NCBI GenBank assembly: GCA_025934735.1
Contig: JAICWP010000004.1
Coordinates: forward strand, 1-64,000
Direction of reading: 5' to 3'
From: Terriglobales bacterium
GTDB taxonomy: Bacteria; Acidobacteriota; Terriglobia; Terriglobales; Acidobacteriaceae
DNA length: 64,000 nt
Shown: piece after piece, positions 16,877-25,837 of the stretch
Position numbering within the stretch: position 1 is the first letter of the stretch
Layout: each line of letters opens with the position of its first letter
The notes under the pieces: generated by a model
What the model saw: the letters and a program-made list of their open reading frames with translations, nothing else
Told to the model about the DNA's origin: nothing
The model's database searches: none
Program-made: the position numbers and the translations under genes

Positions 16877-18217
16877 TCACAACTTGTCTGCGGTCCGGGC
16901 CGCAATAGGAACTTGATTGCGCGTGCGCACCAGCAGGGCAATGGCGCCGCCCACCGCCAGCGCAGCGCCCACCACCAGCAGGCCACCCTTAAATCCGCCG
17001 GTGCGTGTCCTGACCAGGCCGATAATATAAGGTCCAAAGAATCCGCCCAAATTACCCACCGAATTAATGAGCGCAATGCCTGCCGCAGCCGCCGTGCCCG
17101 TAAGCAGACTGGTGGGCATGGCCCAGAACGGACCCATCATAGAGAACACGCCCAGCACCGCGACGGTGATGCCGGCAATCATGGGTGCCACGGAAGTGGA
17201 TTGCGCGGCCAGCAACAGGGCGGCAGCGCCCGCAAAGGCCGGCCCGGCGGTGTGCCAGCGCCGCTCGCCGGAGCGATCCGAATGCAGCCCCACCAGCACC
17301 ATGGCGACCGCGGCCGCAATGTAGGGTATCGTCGACAGCAGCCCAATCCCGAAGTCGCTCACCCCGGAGAGGCTGCGGATCAGGTTAGGCAGCCACAAGC
17401 TCACCCCGTAGGAAACCGTATTCAGCCCAAAGTAAACCAGGGCCAGCAGCCAGATTCTCGAGTGGGAAAACGCCGCCCAGATGTTGGCGCTGGTGATGGC
17501 TGCGGTCTCTTGGCGTTCGCTTTGCAGATTGTCCAGCAACCAGGCGCGCTCATCCTCGGCAAGCCAACGCGCTTCCTCGGGCCGGTCTGTGAGGTACCAC
17601 CCGGCCAGGCCGCCCAGGATTATGGCGGGTATGCCTTCCATCAGAAACATCCATTGCCAACCCGCCAGGCCGGCATGGTGCAAGCCGAGCAATGCTCCGG
17701 AGATGGGGCCGCCGACCACACCGGAGAGTGGCGCCGCGGTCATGAAGCGAGCCACTGTGCGCGCCCGGGCCCGGGCGGGAAACCAGTTTTTCAGATACAG
17801 AATGACACCGGGGAAGAAGCCGGCCTCGGCCGCGCCCAGCAGAAAACGCAGCGCGTAGAAGCTGTGCGGCGAGCGCACAAATACCATGCAACTGGAAATC
17901 ACGCCCCAGGCCACCATCAGCGCCGCCAGCCAGCGCCGCGCTCCCACCCGCTCCAGCAGCAGGTTGCTGGGCACCTGGAAAATAAAGTAGCCGGCAAAGA
18001 AGAGGCCTGCTCCCAGTCCGTAAACTTCATCGTTCAAATGCAGCTGGGCCTGCATCTGCAGCGCCGCAAAGCCCACGTTGATGCGGTCCAGGTAGGCAAC
18101 AATATACAGAAGAAAGAGGAAGGGAATCAGGCGTCGGGTGAGGGTGGATACGAGCGCGGTTTCGAATTCGGGCTGGGCGGCGGGGTTCACGGCAAAGCTC
18201 GGCGAAGCACTCACCAA
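16877..18217 (-). CDS. MFS transporter, anion:cation symporter type
   Basis: A 446-residue major facilitator with 12 predicted helices. The motif YLDRINVGFAALQMQ at about 42-56 and GARRWLAALMVAWG in the loop 2-3 region match the ACS (anion:cation symporter) family, whose members take up organic acids such as phthalate, tartrate or hexuronates. RFLLGAAEAGFFPGVILYLKNW (about 125-146, split here by reading) is the typical motif after helix 4. The start is TTG at 18217, or GTG three bases later. No catabolic genes flank it, so the substrate cannot be inferred. Confidence 0.88.
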   Translation of the reverse strand: MVSASPSFAVNPAAQPEFETALVSTLTRRLIPFLFLLYIVAYLDRINVGFAALQMQAQLHLNDEVYGLGAGLFFAGYFIFQVPSNLLLERVGARRWLAALMVAWGVISSCMVFVRSPHSFYALRFLLGAAEAGFFPGVILYLKNWFPARARARTVARFMTAAPLSGVVGGPISGALLGLHHAGLAGWQWMFLMEGIPAIILGGLAGWYLTDRPEEARWLAEDERAWLLDNLQSERQETAAITSANIWAAFSHSRIWLLALVYFGLNTVSYGVSLWLPNLIRSLSGVSDFGIGLLSTIPYIAAAVAMVLVGLHSDRSGERRWHTAGPAFAGAAALLLAAQSTSVAPMIAGITVAVLGVFSMMGPFWAMPTSLLTGTAAAAGIALINSVGNLGGFFGPYIIGLVRTRTGGFKGGLLVVGAALAVGGAIALLVRTRNQVPIAARTADKL

Positions 18218-18342
18218 TCAGCAGTCAGCCTCTGGACGTTGGCGGTAACTCACTCGACCGCCTTGATTCCCCGGCCTTCTCCGAGGTTACGTCGCTCCGC
18301 CATGAACCAAAGGGGTTGAGTGCTGACGGCTGAGGCCGACCG

Positions 18343-19365
18343 CTATTTATACGTCTTCTTAAATCCATTCCTTGTGTTCAGCACGGTGAAGCTTCCATCC
18401 GGCTCGGCCGTGACCTCGATGTCATGGCCGGCGTCCGTCTCTCCCAGGTTGGCGATGAACTGTTCCGGAGAGTTGTGCTCTTTACCGGCTTCCGCCGCAT
18501 AATGCAGCTGCCATAGATCCTGCATGCCCGGGGCATCATGCACGGTCTGCCAGGCTGCCGGACTGCCGCCTTTGTGCGCGCCATTATCCATGATTGCGGC
18601 ACGCGCGTGCACCACGTCCACCAGCGCCTTGTCGTTCGACAGGTCCATGCCGTGATGGGTCACCAGGTACAGGTCCACAGTGCCAATGAGGTTGTTGGGG
18701 CAGACCAACTCCAGTTCTTTCTGCTTGGTGAGGTCGCCGAGATCCAGGAAGCGGAACTTGCCGTAGGTGATCAGTATGCCTACGGAGCGTGCGTTCTCGG
18801 TTGGATCAGCCACGGCCTGCGGTTCACCGGCGCAATAGGGATTGGGTTGGCCCGCTCCCGGCAGGGCCGACGCGATATGCTCGCCCGCCGCGGCCAGCAC
18901 CTGCACGCTGAGACCTTTTACTGGAATCCGGTCCCGGGGCTTCACCACCTTGTGATGAGCGTGTGCGATCACTTTCTGGTAATTCCCGAAATCCTCGCGG
19001 GTTACGTCGGAATCCTCCTGATTGGGCCCGTGGTCCACGAAGGTTCCGATTTTGATGCGCTGAGCCAGTTGCTCCACTCCGCCCACATGATCGCGGTGAT
19101 AGTGGGTGATCACAAGGTAGTCAATTGTTTTGATCCCCGCCGTCTTGGCCGCGGCCACGATGCGATCGGCATCGCGGCCGTTGAAGCCTGGCCACCCGGC
19201 ATCCACCAGGAGCGATTTCCCGCTGGGGCTGACCAGTAGCGTCGCCTGCCCGCCTTCCACATCAACGGCATAAATGTGCAGGGGCTTGGGCGCGGCTAGA
19301 GCTAGCGTGCAGCCCAGCAGGAAAGTTAGGCCAATAAAAGCACTGCGACGCATATTCGCCATCAT
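18343..19365 (-). CDS. Exported metallo-beta-lactamase-fold hydrolase
   Basis: A 340-residue protein with a signal peptide (about 1-25) and an MBL fold. The metal-binding motif is THYHRDHVGG at about 87-96, with GKSLLVDAGWPG before it. The fold resembles the C-terminal hydrolase domain of ComEC-like proteins more than true beta-lactamases. Its substrate is unknown; a phosphodiester or lactone is possible. The gene starts seven bases after the stop of the VPS10 gene, so the two are co-transcribed. The C-terminus carries the phrase ADPTENARSVGILITYGKF and ends in a lysine-rich tail. Confidence 0.85.
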   Translation of the reverse strand: MMANMRRSAFIGLTFLLGCTLALAAPKPLHIYAVDVEGGQATLLVSPSGKSLLVDAGWPGFNGRDADRIVAAAKTAGIKTIDYLVITHYHRDHVGGVEQLAQRIKIGTFVDHGPNQEDSDVTREDFGNYQKVIAHAHHKVVKPRDRIPVKGLSVQVLAAAGEHIASALPGAGQPNPYCAGEPQAVADPTENARSVGILITYGKFRFLDLGDLTKQKELELVCPNNLIGTVDLYLVTHHGMDLSNDKALVDVVHARAAIMDNGAHKGGSPAAWQTVHDAPGMQDLWQLHYAAEAGKEHNSPEQFIANLGETDAGHDIEVTAEPDGSFTVLNTRNGFKKTYK

Positions 19366-19372
19366 GTCCGGC

Positions 19373-22300
19373 CTACTCCTCTTCGCCTTCGTTGCCCGCC
19401 ATCTCCGCCCGCAGCTGTACTTCGGGCAGGTTAGCGCTGTGCAACTGGCGGTTGAGCGCAGGCAGTTCCGTATTCTTCAGCGCATTCCAGCGTTGCATCA
19501 CGGCCGCAAAGTTGCGTTCTGTTTCCGCCATGGCGTTCACCTGTGCAATATTGGGCGCGGCATCGCCCCGGTCCACATCGCCGTAGAGCGTGGCCACGTC
19601 CCCGTTCACCCGGTTAAGCGTGACCTGCTCCGAAGGCGGAGAAGAGAAGCCGCCCGGCTTTCCCCCCACGGCGGTTAGGTTGTTCTCGAACGCAGTAATC
19701 AACTCCTTCACCGGCGGGCTCGCCTGGGCCGCTAGCTTGTGGAGTTGCTCGCTGGCCGAGCGCGCCTGCAGCACCGCCTGTGACGCCTGCGTCATCATGG
19801 CGGCCAGGCGCGTTTCCATCTCGAACTGCTGCTGCAATCCTGCTGGCGAGGTCTTCACCCGCGGGTCCATCTTGACCGTCAGTGGCGCGATATAGCCCTT
19901 GCCGTCCACGGTGAGCCGCACCGTGTACTGCCCGGGCAGAGCGCGCGGCCCCTGCGGCACTCGCGGCGTATCGTGCGGAACCGCCGATATTGGGTACGAG
20001 TAGTGCGTGGCCACGGGCGTGGCGTAATGCAAATCCCACACCCAGCGGTGCGCGCCCGCGTCAGCGGAAAGCGTCTGCGGCATGCGAATCCAGTACAGCG
20101 GGATCAGCTGCTTCTTCAGTTCCGCTTCTGTGACTTCGGGCTTATCAGTGCTGGCATAGCGGCGCGCCACCTTGCCCTGCGCATCCAGGATCTCCAGCGT
20201 CACCGGGCCTGAGGCGGGCTGCGCCAGATAGTAATCGAGGATGGCCCCGTTGGGCGGGTTCTGGCCAGCGGGCTCATCGGGCGGAAGCGGGGTGTCAGTG
20301 TAAGTCGAGCGGCGCACGCGGTAGGCGACTGCCGGCTGAAACAGATGTGCCGGTGAGCCGGCGACTGCATCCGTGAGCTGCCGCAGCGGCGTGATGTCGT
20401 CCAGAATCCAGAACGAGCGTCCGTGCGTGGCCACGATCAGGTCACTCTGGTGAATCCACAGGTCCCGCATCGAGGTGTGGGGCAGGTTCAGCTGCAGGGA
20501 CTGCCAGTTGTCGCCGTCGTTGAAGGAAACGTACACGCTACTTTCCGTTCCGGCAAACAGCAGGCCCTTGCCCACCGGGTCTTCCCGTACCGTGTCCGCG
20601 GGCGCGTTGTCGGGCAGTCCCGTGGTGATCTGCTGCCAGCTCTTGCCGCCGTCGTGTGTACGGTAGATGTAGGGCCGCAGGTCGTTGATGCGGAAGCGGC
20701 TCACCGAAGCGTAGGCGGTCTGGTCGTCAAAATGCGAAGCCTCCAACTGCGTGACCTTGCTCCACGGTGTGAGCTGCGGCGGCGTAATGTTGCTCCAGTT
20801 CCTACCGCCGTCGCGGGTAATCCAGATCTGCCCGTCATCGGTGCCCGCCCAGACGGTGTTTATGTTTTTGAAGGAGGGCGCCAGCGCATAGATTACGCCC
20901 CGCTGCTCGCCCGCCTTGGGATTTACCATCTTGCCGACGCTGGCAGGGGTGCCCGGGTTTTGCCGGCTGAGGTCGGGGCTGATGATCTGCCAGGAATGGC
21001 CGCCGTCCTGCGTCTTGAACAGCACGTTGGCAGCGTAATACATGGTGTGCGGGTCGAGCGGCGAAAACATGACCGGCTGGGTGCGGTCGGCTCTATATTT
21101 CCCGCTGCGCAGGGGAATGGGGGTGATGTTCTCCACCTGCCCCGTGCTCCAGTGGAACTTGGAAACCTCGGTGCGGCCGGCGCCAAAAATAATGTCAGGA
21201 TCGAGCGGGTCGGGTGCCACGTACCCGTACTCGATGGCCCCCACCGGGTGCCAGTCACGGAAAGTGATTTCACCGTCGTTGCCCCGGCTCAGGGTGCACA
21301 CCGAACCGCTCTCCTGTTGCCCGCCACACACCTGGTAGGGAAAAGTGTTGCTGGTGCTGACGTGGTAGAGCTGCGCCGTGGGCTGGTTGTACCACGAACT
21401 CCAGCTCTCTCCGCCATTCACGGTCACAATCGCGCCCTGGTCGCTGACCAGCAGAATGATGTTGGGGTCATCCGGGTTGATCCAGATGTTCTGGTAGTCA
21501 TCGCCGCCGGGGGCGCCGCGGATGCTGGTCCAGGTCTTGCCGCCGTCGGTGGATCGCACGGTCACAATGCTGCTGCTGTAAACCACGTCGGGATTTTTAG
21601 GATCAACCCTGGGCACGGGCAGGTCGCCGCCGCCAATCTTCATAGCGGGTCGCGCGTCTTTGCTGACTTCATGCCAGGTCTGGCCGGCATCGTCGGAGCG
21701 ATAAAAGCCCAGGCCGGCGCCCGATTGGTATTCTGCCGGCGCCGTGGTGGCCACTGTCGCATACAAGCGGTTGGGCTGGCTGGGCGCGATGGCCACGTTG
21801 ATCTGACTCAGGTTCTTCGGCAAGCCGTTGGTCAACTGCTGCCAGGTGTTGCCGCCGTCGCTGGATTTAAAGAGTCCCCCTGCGGTGCCATTGAATTCGT
21901 TGTTGTCCTCCCATGGCCCCTCCCGCACCTCCCATAGGCAGGCGTAGAGCACATTGGGATTGGAAGGGTCCATCTCGAGATCGCAGCCGCCCGTGTTCTC
22001 ATCTTTGTAAAGAACTTTTTGCCAGCTTTGGCCGCCATCGGTGGAGCGGTAAATGCCGCGTTCCGCGCTGGGACCGTACGGGTGCCCAAGCACGGCGGCG
22101 AACACACGGTTAGGATCATGCGGGTCCACCACCAGCGCGGGTATCTGCTGGCTGTCGGGCAAGCCCACGTGAACCCAGCTCTTGCCCCCATCGGTGGACT
22201 TGTACATCCCGTCGCCTACCGACAGGTCGGGTCGGTGCAGGCCCTCGCCGCTGCCAATATAGATAATGTTGGGATCGGAAGCTGCCACCGCGATGGCGCC

Positions 22301-22582
22301 AATGGACTGCGTGGGCTGGCTGTCAAAAATTGGATTCCAGGTGCGCCCGTAGTCGTCCGACCTCCACACTCCCCCGTCCCCCTGCCCGATATAAAAGACG
22401 TTAGGCTGGCCAGGCACGCCGGTGGCTGCCCGCGTACGCCCGCCGCGAAACGGCCCAATCATCCGCCAGCGCATCTGCTGGTACAGGGATGTCGGAATCT
22501 GCTGGGCAACGGCGGCTCGGGCCAAAAGCAGCAGGGAGAGGCAGGCGGCGGCAAACATCGTCACACGAGGTAGTCGGATCAC
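19373..22582 (-). CDS. Exported VPS10/sortilin-like beta-propeller protein
   Basis: A 1069-residue protein with a signal peptide (about 1-26) followed by a long array of BNR/Asp-box units of the form S-x-D-x-G-x-T/S-W (for example STDGGKSW, SSDGGNTW, SDDAGQTW, STDGGKTW and TRDGGRNW), as in VPS10/sortilin and exported glycosidase-like propellers. The region after about residue 720 departs from the propeller and resembles the C-terminal domain of the same Acidobacterial family (VRLTVDGKGYIAPLTVKMD). It begins with GTG preceded by GGAGG at five bases. Enzymatic activity is not certain; protein or glycan binding is equally possible. It leads a two-gene operon with the MBL hydrolase. Confidence 0.88.
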   Translation of the reverse strand: MIRLPRVTMFAAACLSLLLLARAAVAQQIPTSLYQQMRWRMIGPFRGGRTRAATGVPGQPNVFYIGQGDGGVWRSDDYGRTWNPIFDSQPTQSIGAIAVAASDPNIIYIGSGEGLHRPDLSVGDGMYKSTDGGKSWVHVGLPDSQQIPALVVDPHDPNRVFAAVLGHPYGPSAERGIYRSTDGGQSWQKVLYKDENTGGCDLEMDPSNPNVLYACLWEVREGPWEDNNEFNGTAGGLFKSSDGGNTWQQLTNGLPKNLSQINVAIAPSQPNRLYATVATTAPAEYQSGAGLGFYRSDDAGQTWHEVSKDARPAMKIGGGDLPVPRVDPKNPDVVYSSSIVTVRSTDGGKTWTSIRGAPGGDDYQNIWINPDDPNIILLVSDQGAIVTVNGGESWSSWYNQPTAQLYHVSTSNTFPYQVCGGQQESGSVCTLSRGNDGEITFRDWHPVGAIEYGYVAPDPLDPDIIFGAGRTEVSKFHWSTGQVENITPIPLRSGKYRADRTQPVMFSPLDPHTMYYAANVLFKTQDGGHSWQIISPDLSRQNPGTPASVGKMVNPKAGEQRGVIYALAPSFKNINTVWAGTDDGQIWITRDGGRNWSNITPPQLTPWSKVTQLEASHFDDQTAYASVSRFRINDLRPYIYRTHDGGKSWQQITTGLPDNAPADTVREDPVGKGLLFAGTESSVYVSFNDGDNWQSLQLNLPHTSMRDLWIHQSDLIVATHGRSFWILDDITPLRQLTDAVAGSPAHLFQPAVAYRVRRSTYTDTPLPPDEPAGQNPPNGAILDYYLAQPASGPVTLEILDAQGKVARRYASTDKPEVTEAELKKQLIPLYWIRMPQTLSADAGAHRWVWDLHYATPVATHYSYPISAVPHDTPRVPQGPRALPGQYTVRLTVDGKGYIAPLTVKMDPRVKTSPAGLQQQFEMETRLAAMMTQASQAVLQARSASEQLHKLAAQASPPVKELITAFENNLTAVGGKPGGFSSPPSEQVTLNRVNGDVATLYGDVDRGDAAPNIAQVNAMAETERNFAAVMQRWNALKNTELPALNRQLHSANLPEVQLRAEMAGNEGEEE

Positions 22583-22772
22583 TCAGACCTCCGCAAATGT
22601 TGAGCCGCACAGGATAAACCATGGCGGCCGGAAAGGAAGAATGTAGTCCGAGATACTTGGCGATGCCGTTGGCCCTAGGCAACGCTTCGAGTTTGATTTC
22701 TAAGGGCAGGAGACTGGTGTACTTCCGCGTACCGGAGGTGTTGGGTTGGGTTCATTTAGGCCACCCAACAGC

Positions 22773-22803
22773 AAAAAAGGGAACTGGAATCTCCAGTTCC
22801 CTT
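22773..22803 (-). terminator. Intrinsic terminator after the glycine-rich protein gene
   Basis: On the minus strand AAGGGAACTGGA, a three-base loop and TCCAGTTCCCTT form a 12-bp stem (22777-22803), followed by a six-base U-run. It lies 29 bases past the stop at 22832, so it ends that transcript. Confidence 0.9.
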
Positions 22804-22831
22804 CATATCTCCTGTCGCAAGTGGAACGCTA

Positions 22832-23299
22832 TCAGGGACGTTGGCTCGCACTGGCCGTGGTCGTGTTCTGCTTGGCGTGCCATGCCTCCAGAGCCGCGGT
22901 TCCACCGCCGCCCACCAGGGCTCCCGCCGCCAAGCCGTTGTTGCAGCCGCACAGGGTCCATCCGAGGCCGGCGCCTAGCGCCGTATTGGAGAGCAGAAAT
23001 CCCCAGCTGCGGTAGCCAGTGGCGAAGTTGGGGAAGGACGTGAGATACAGCTCCGAGATGCCGCCGCCCCCGATCAGAGCTCCCTTGGCCAGAGCATTGC
23101 CGCTGCCCAGAATAGCCCCCACGCCGGCGCCCAGTGCCGCTCCACCTAACACGGAGAAGAGATAGCTATAGCGCCGCGGCGTCACCTTTCTGAGGTCCTG
23201 TTTGATGTTGGGCGGTCCACCCGCGAACGATGGTGTGGCAAATACCAGCATGACGCAGAGCGCCACCACGAGTGTCAAAAGTTTCCGTAACGAATCCAT
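22832..23299 (-). CDS. Exported glycine-rich protein with internal duplication
   Basis: About 155 residues with a signal peptide (MDSLRKLLTLVVALCVMLVF, cleaved near SFAGG). The mature part has two glycine-zipper-like blocks: GAALGAGVGAILGSG...GALIGGGG and TALGAGLGWTLCGCN...GALVGGGG, each about 33 residues. Such motifs pack into membranes or oligomerise. I do not recognise a named family. I use ATG 23299; an upstream GTG would add seven residues but lies inside the better ribosome-site region. It is monocistronic, ended by a clear terminator. Confidence 0.7.
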   Translation of the reverse strand: MDSLRKLLTLVVALCVMLVFATPSFAGGPPNIKQDLRKVTPRRYSYLFSVLGGAALGAGVGAILGSGNALAKGALIGGGGISELYLTSFPNFATGYRSWGFLLSNTALGAGLGWTLCGCNNGLAAGALVGGGGTAALEAWHAKQNTTTASASQRP

Positions 23300-23451
23300 G
23301 TGAGTTTTCCCGTCTCGCACACAGCGATTGATTTCTTCGCCCTAGGATGGCGAGGGGTGGAGCGGGGATGTGCCCTAACTCAGGGCAGTGCTCGAATCTC
23401 CGCTCTGGACACGTCGTTCGAGGCATGCTGCAGCGGATTCCGCCGCTTCTA

Positions 23452-24702
23452 CTACGCCTCTCCGGCTGCACGCGCCTGCCCTGTTCTGGCCGGCTTCTCC
23501 GCCAGCGTGAGTCCCAGGGCAAGCAGTGCTATCACCCAGAACATGGCACTGGCCCGCTGATAACGGAACCAGAGTAGGAAGTACAGAGGACTGAAAAACA
23601 GCAGGCCGATGGCAGGAATTAGCAGGCGGCGCGCCACTCCCTTCGCGGTGTCGGTGCACAGCCAGTCGGTTGCCAGCAGCAAAGGCAGCAGCAGCAGGCT
23701 GAGGTCGTGGCCCATCAGGTGATAACTCACCATCACCGCGACCGTTACCGCCAAACCAAAGCCCAATCGAAACTCTGGCTGCCTCGGCTCTGGCTTCCAT
23801 TTCCAAACCGCGAGCGCTAGCAGGGCCAGCGACACCAGTGCGGTCAGCCATTGGCTTACGCCATTCTCGCCCAGAAAACTCACCAGCAGCCCACGCACGT
23901 TCGGCATTTCTTTGGGATTCATGGCGGCGCTGCCCTGGCTGTGGCTGACGCGCAGCAACTCTTGCGGGTAGCCCAGAACCTGGGTCCAGCCCACCACGGG
24001 GATCGAAATCGCGGCCAGGGCAATCGCGGCAACTGCGAAGCCGCCTACGACCTTCCACCTGCGCCTCAGCACAACCACGATGATCATCGGCAACACCAAC
24101 TGAAACCGAAACAGCGCCAGCCCCAGCAAGAAGCCGGCAGCAGAATCATGTCCCTTTTCCATGGCCACAAAGGCCCAGGCAAACAGCAACAGCAGTACTA
24201 GGGAATCCTGCCCCTGCAGCAGGCAGACAAAAACTGGGAAGAAGGCCAGAGCGGCCGTAATCGGCAAGGAGCGCGACCAACGCCACAAATTGGGCACATA
24301 GGGGAGCAGTAGTGCCACAGACCCCAACAGGGCGATGACGCTGAGACCATTCCACGTCCAATACGCCGCCTGATATGGAAGCAAGGCAAGCGGCGCAAAC
24401 AGCGCCGCCTCAAACGGTGGGTGGGTGAACGGCAGAGGGCTCTGACGGATCTTTACCTGTGAGGCAAACTCCCGTTGGAAGCGGGCTTCGCCGGCCATGG
24501 TGTACACCTCCGCACCCCGGCCGCTTAGAACGCACTTGCCCGCGCTGTAAAAAGCGGTGAAATCCGGATATCCCTGCCCAACCTCCTGCCGCAGCCGGAA
24601 AAACTCCCACCCATGCATCGCCAGCATGGCCACCAGGGCCAGCAGTATGGCCAAGCGCAGCATGGGCTTGCGCGAGGAATCCGCAGGTACTGAGGGGGAC
24701 AT
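23452..24702 (-). CDS. GT87-like polyprenyl-phosphate-mannose mannosyltransferase family membrane protein
   Basis: A 416-residue integral membrane protein with about ten hydrophobic helices. The first loop carries YPDFTAFYSAGKCVLSG, then VYTMAGEARFQREF, and later PLPFTHPPFEAALFAPLALL, the pattern of GT87/DUF2029 glycosyltransferases with the conserved DF-FY-AG and PPF motifs. Members use polyprenyl-phosphate sugars on the periplasmic face to mannosylate lipids or glycans. The adjacent gene is a methyltransferase on the same strand 83 bases upstream, which hints at a surface-glycan or lipid pathway. The substrate is not known. Confidence 0.8.
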   Translation of the reverse strand: MSPSVPADSSRKPMLRLAILLALVAMLAMHGWEFFRLRQEVGQGYPDFTAFYSAGKCVLSGRGAEVYTMAGEARFQREFASQVKIRQSPLPFTHPPFEAALFAPLALLPYQAAYWTWNGLSVIALLGSVALLLPYVPNLWRWSRSLPITAALAFFPVFVCLLQGQDSLVLLLLFAWAFVAMEKGHDSAAGFLLGLALFRFQLVLPMIIVVVLRRRWKVVGGFAVAAIALAAISIPVVGWTQVLGYPQELLRVSHSQGSAAMNPKEMPNVRGLLVSFLGENGVSQWLTALVSLALLALAVWKWKPEPRQPEFRLGFGLAVTVAVMVSYHLMGHDLSLLLLPLLLATDWLCTDTAKGVARRLLIPAIGLLFFSPLYFLLWFRYQRASAMFWVIALLALGLTLAEKPARTGQARAAGEA

Positions 24703-24785
24703 GGGCGGAGTATAGCCGAAGCCGTACTGGCCACAAGTTCAGCCCTGCCCGGCAGCCCCCTTGGGGGACTACCCCTGAGTTTCGA

Positions 24786-25511
24786 TTACTGAGATTTCCT
24801 GCCCAGTACAAGATATTGTCCGCCCAGGGGCAGGCTGGCCAATGCTGGTTCCAGGGGACGCAACCCCTTTAGCCATCGAGGAAAATAGAAGCAGCTGCTG
24901 GTATGCAGCACCTGGAAACCAGCGTCGCGCAGCAGCCCTTTGGCCCGGGGCGGACTGATCATGATGGCCTCGCGATCAAACTCGCATTGCCGCATGATAT
25001 AGCGTGTTGCCGGGTTCCACGGATTGTTCTCCCAAAAGGCAAAAATCCCTCCCGGCTCAAGAGAATCATAGACATAGCGCAGAGCCGCGGGGCGCTCGGC
25101 GGGCGCAACGTGGTGAAAAACTCCATTGCAGAAAGCCAAATCGAACTCAGAATGTGCGGAATAATCACCGAAAACAGCGAATTCCACCCCCTTTTCCGGG
25201 TGATCCTTGCGCGCCTGGCCAATCGATTCCGACGAAATGTCCACTCCCAGGATGCGTCCCGGCTGCAGAATTTCCAGCAGAAAAGGCACAGAGCCCCCGG
25301 TGCCGCAGCCATAATCCAGCACGCTGCAAGGCTTAACTCCAAACTCGTTCAGCCTGGCTCGCAGCCACAGGACTCGCGCCTGGGCATAGTATTCGCGGGT
25401 CTCGCCCGAGGCGGATAAGGCCTTGTTCAGCACTCCGTCATAGTCGCCGGCATAACGGTCGAACGTGGGAGTGGAGCTCTCACCGGTCGTCTTTTCAGGG
25501 TTCATGGCCAT
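24786..25511 (-). CDS. SAM-dependent class I methyltransferase
   Basis: A 241-residue protein with the class I Rossmann motif VLDYGCGTGGSVPFL at about 64-78, motif II-like acidic loop ILGVDISSESIGQAR, and FDLAFCNGVFHHV at about 129-141, typical of small-molecule methyltransferases of the UbiE/Methyltransf type. It would transfer a methyl group from SAM to an unknown acceptor. It lies directly upstream of the GT87-like gene, so the acceptor may be an envelope lipid or glycan. The C-terminal part is longer than the core fold by about 60 residues and has no recognised motif. Confidence 0.85.
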   Translation of the reverse strand: MAMNPEKTTGESSTPTFDRYAGDYDGVLNKALSASGETREYYAQARVLWLRARLNEFGVKPCSVLDYGCGTGGSVPFLLEILQPGRILGVDISSESIGQARKDHPEKGVEFAVFGDYSAHSEFDLAFCNGVFHHVAPAERPAALRYVYDSLEPGGIFAFWENNPWNPATRYIMRQCEFDREAIMISPPRAKGLLRDAGFQVLHTSSCFYFPRWLKGLRPLEPALASLPLGGQYLVLGRKSQ

Positions 25512-25837
25512 GGGCTAATTAAGACTTGTGTCTTTGTGCAAAAAGTATACGACGACACCAATTTCCCTAGTGACCACCAAGCGGGCAGCTGAGGTAGAGA
25601 CCTTAGAATTAGCTCGGCAAAGTCCGACAAAAAATAATTTCTCACAATGAGACCCTTCACAAGACAGCCGGACCATATTAGGGTATTTCTTCCCGTTGCC
25701 TTCTTAATCACCAGTGTGCGAATAATAGCGTGCAAACTTCCAGGCACACGGGCACACCACGGGGCTAGCGGTGCACGCTGAGTAACACTGCAGTTTCAAG
25801 AGCACAGCAGGGCGGCCGAGAGGGAGAGTAGGTAGAG
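25512..25837. other. AT-richer intergenic region between divergent methyltransferase and sigma-54 activator genes
   Basis: About 326 bases with no supported gene. It is noticeably richer in A+T than its surroundings and must hold the promoters of both flanking genes. I see no convincing sigma-70 pair, no GG-N10-GC sigma-54 site and no clear terminator. AGGGAGAGTAGGTAGAG just before ATG 25838 is the ribosome site of the regulator. Confidence 0.5.

Noticed and set aside
16913-18319. 468-codon frame antisense to the MFS transporter
   Set aside because: Shadow of a clear transporter gene; low-complexity His/Gln/Arg composition.
25502-25747. 81-codon minus-strand frame upstream of the methyltransferase
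   Set aside because: No ribosome site, no motif and A+T-rich composition; more likely intergenic.
25512-25837. Sigma-54 promoter before the activator gene
   Set aside because: No GG-N10-GC pair with the right spacing could be found on either strand.
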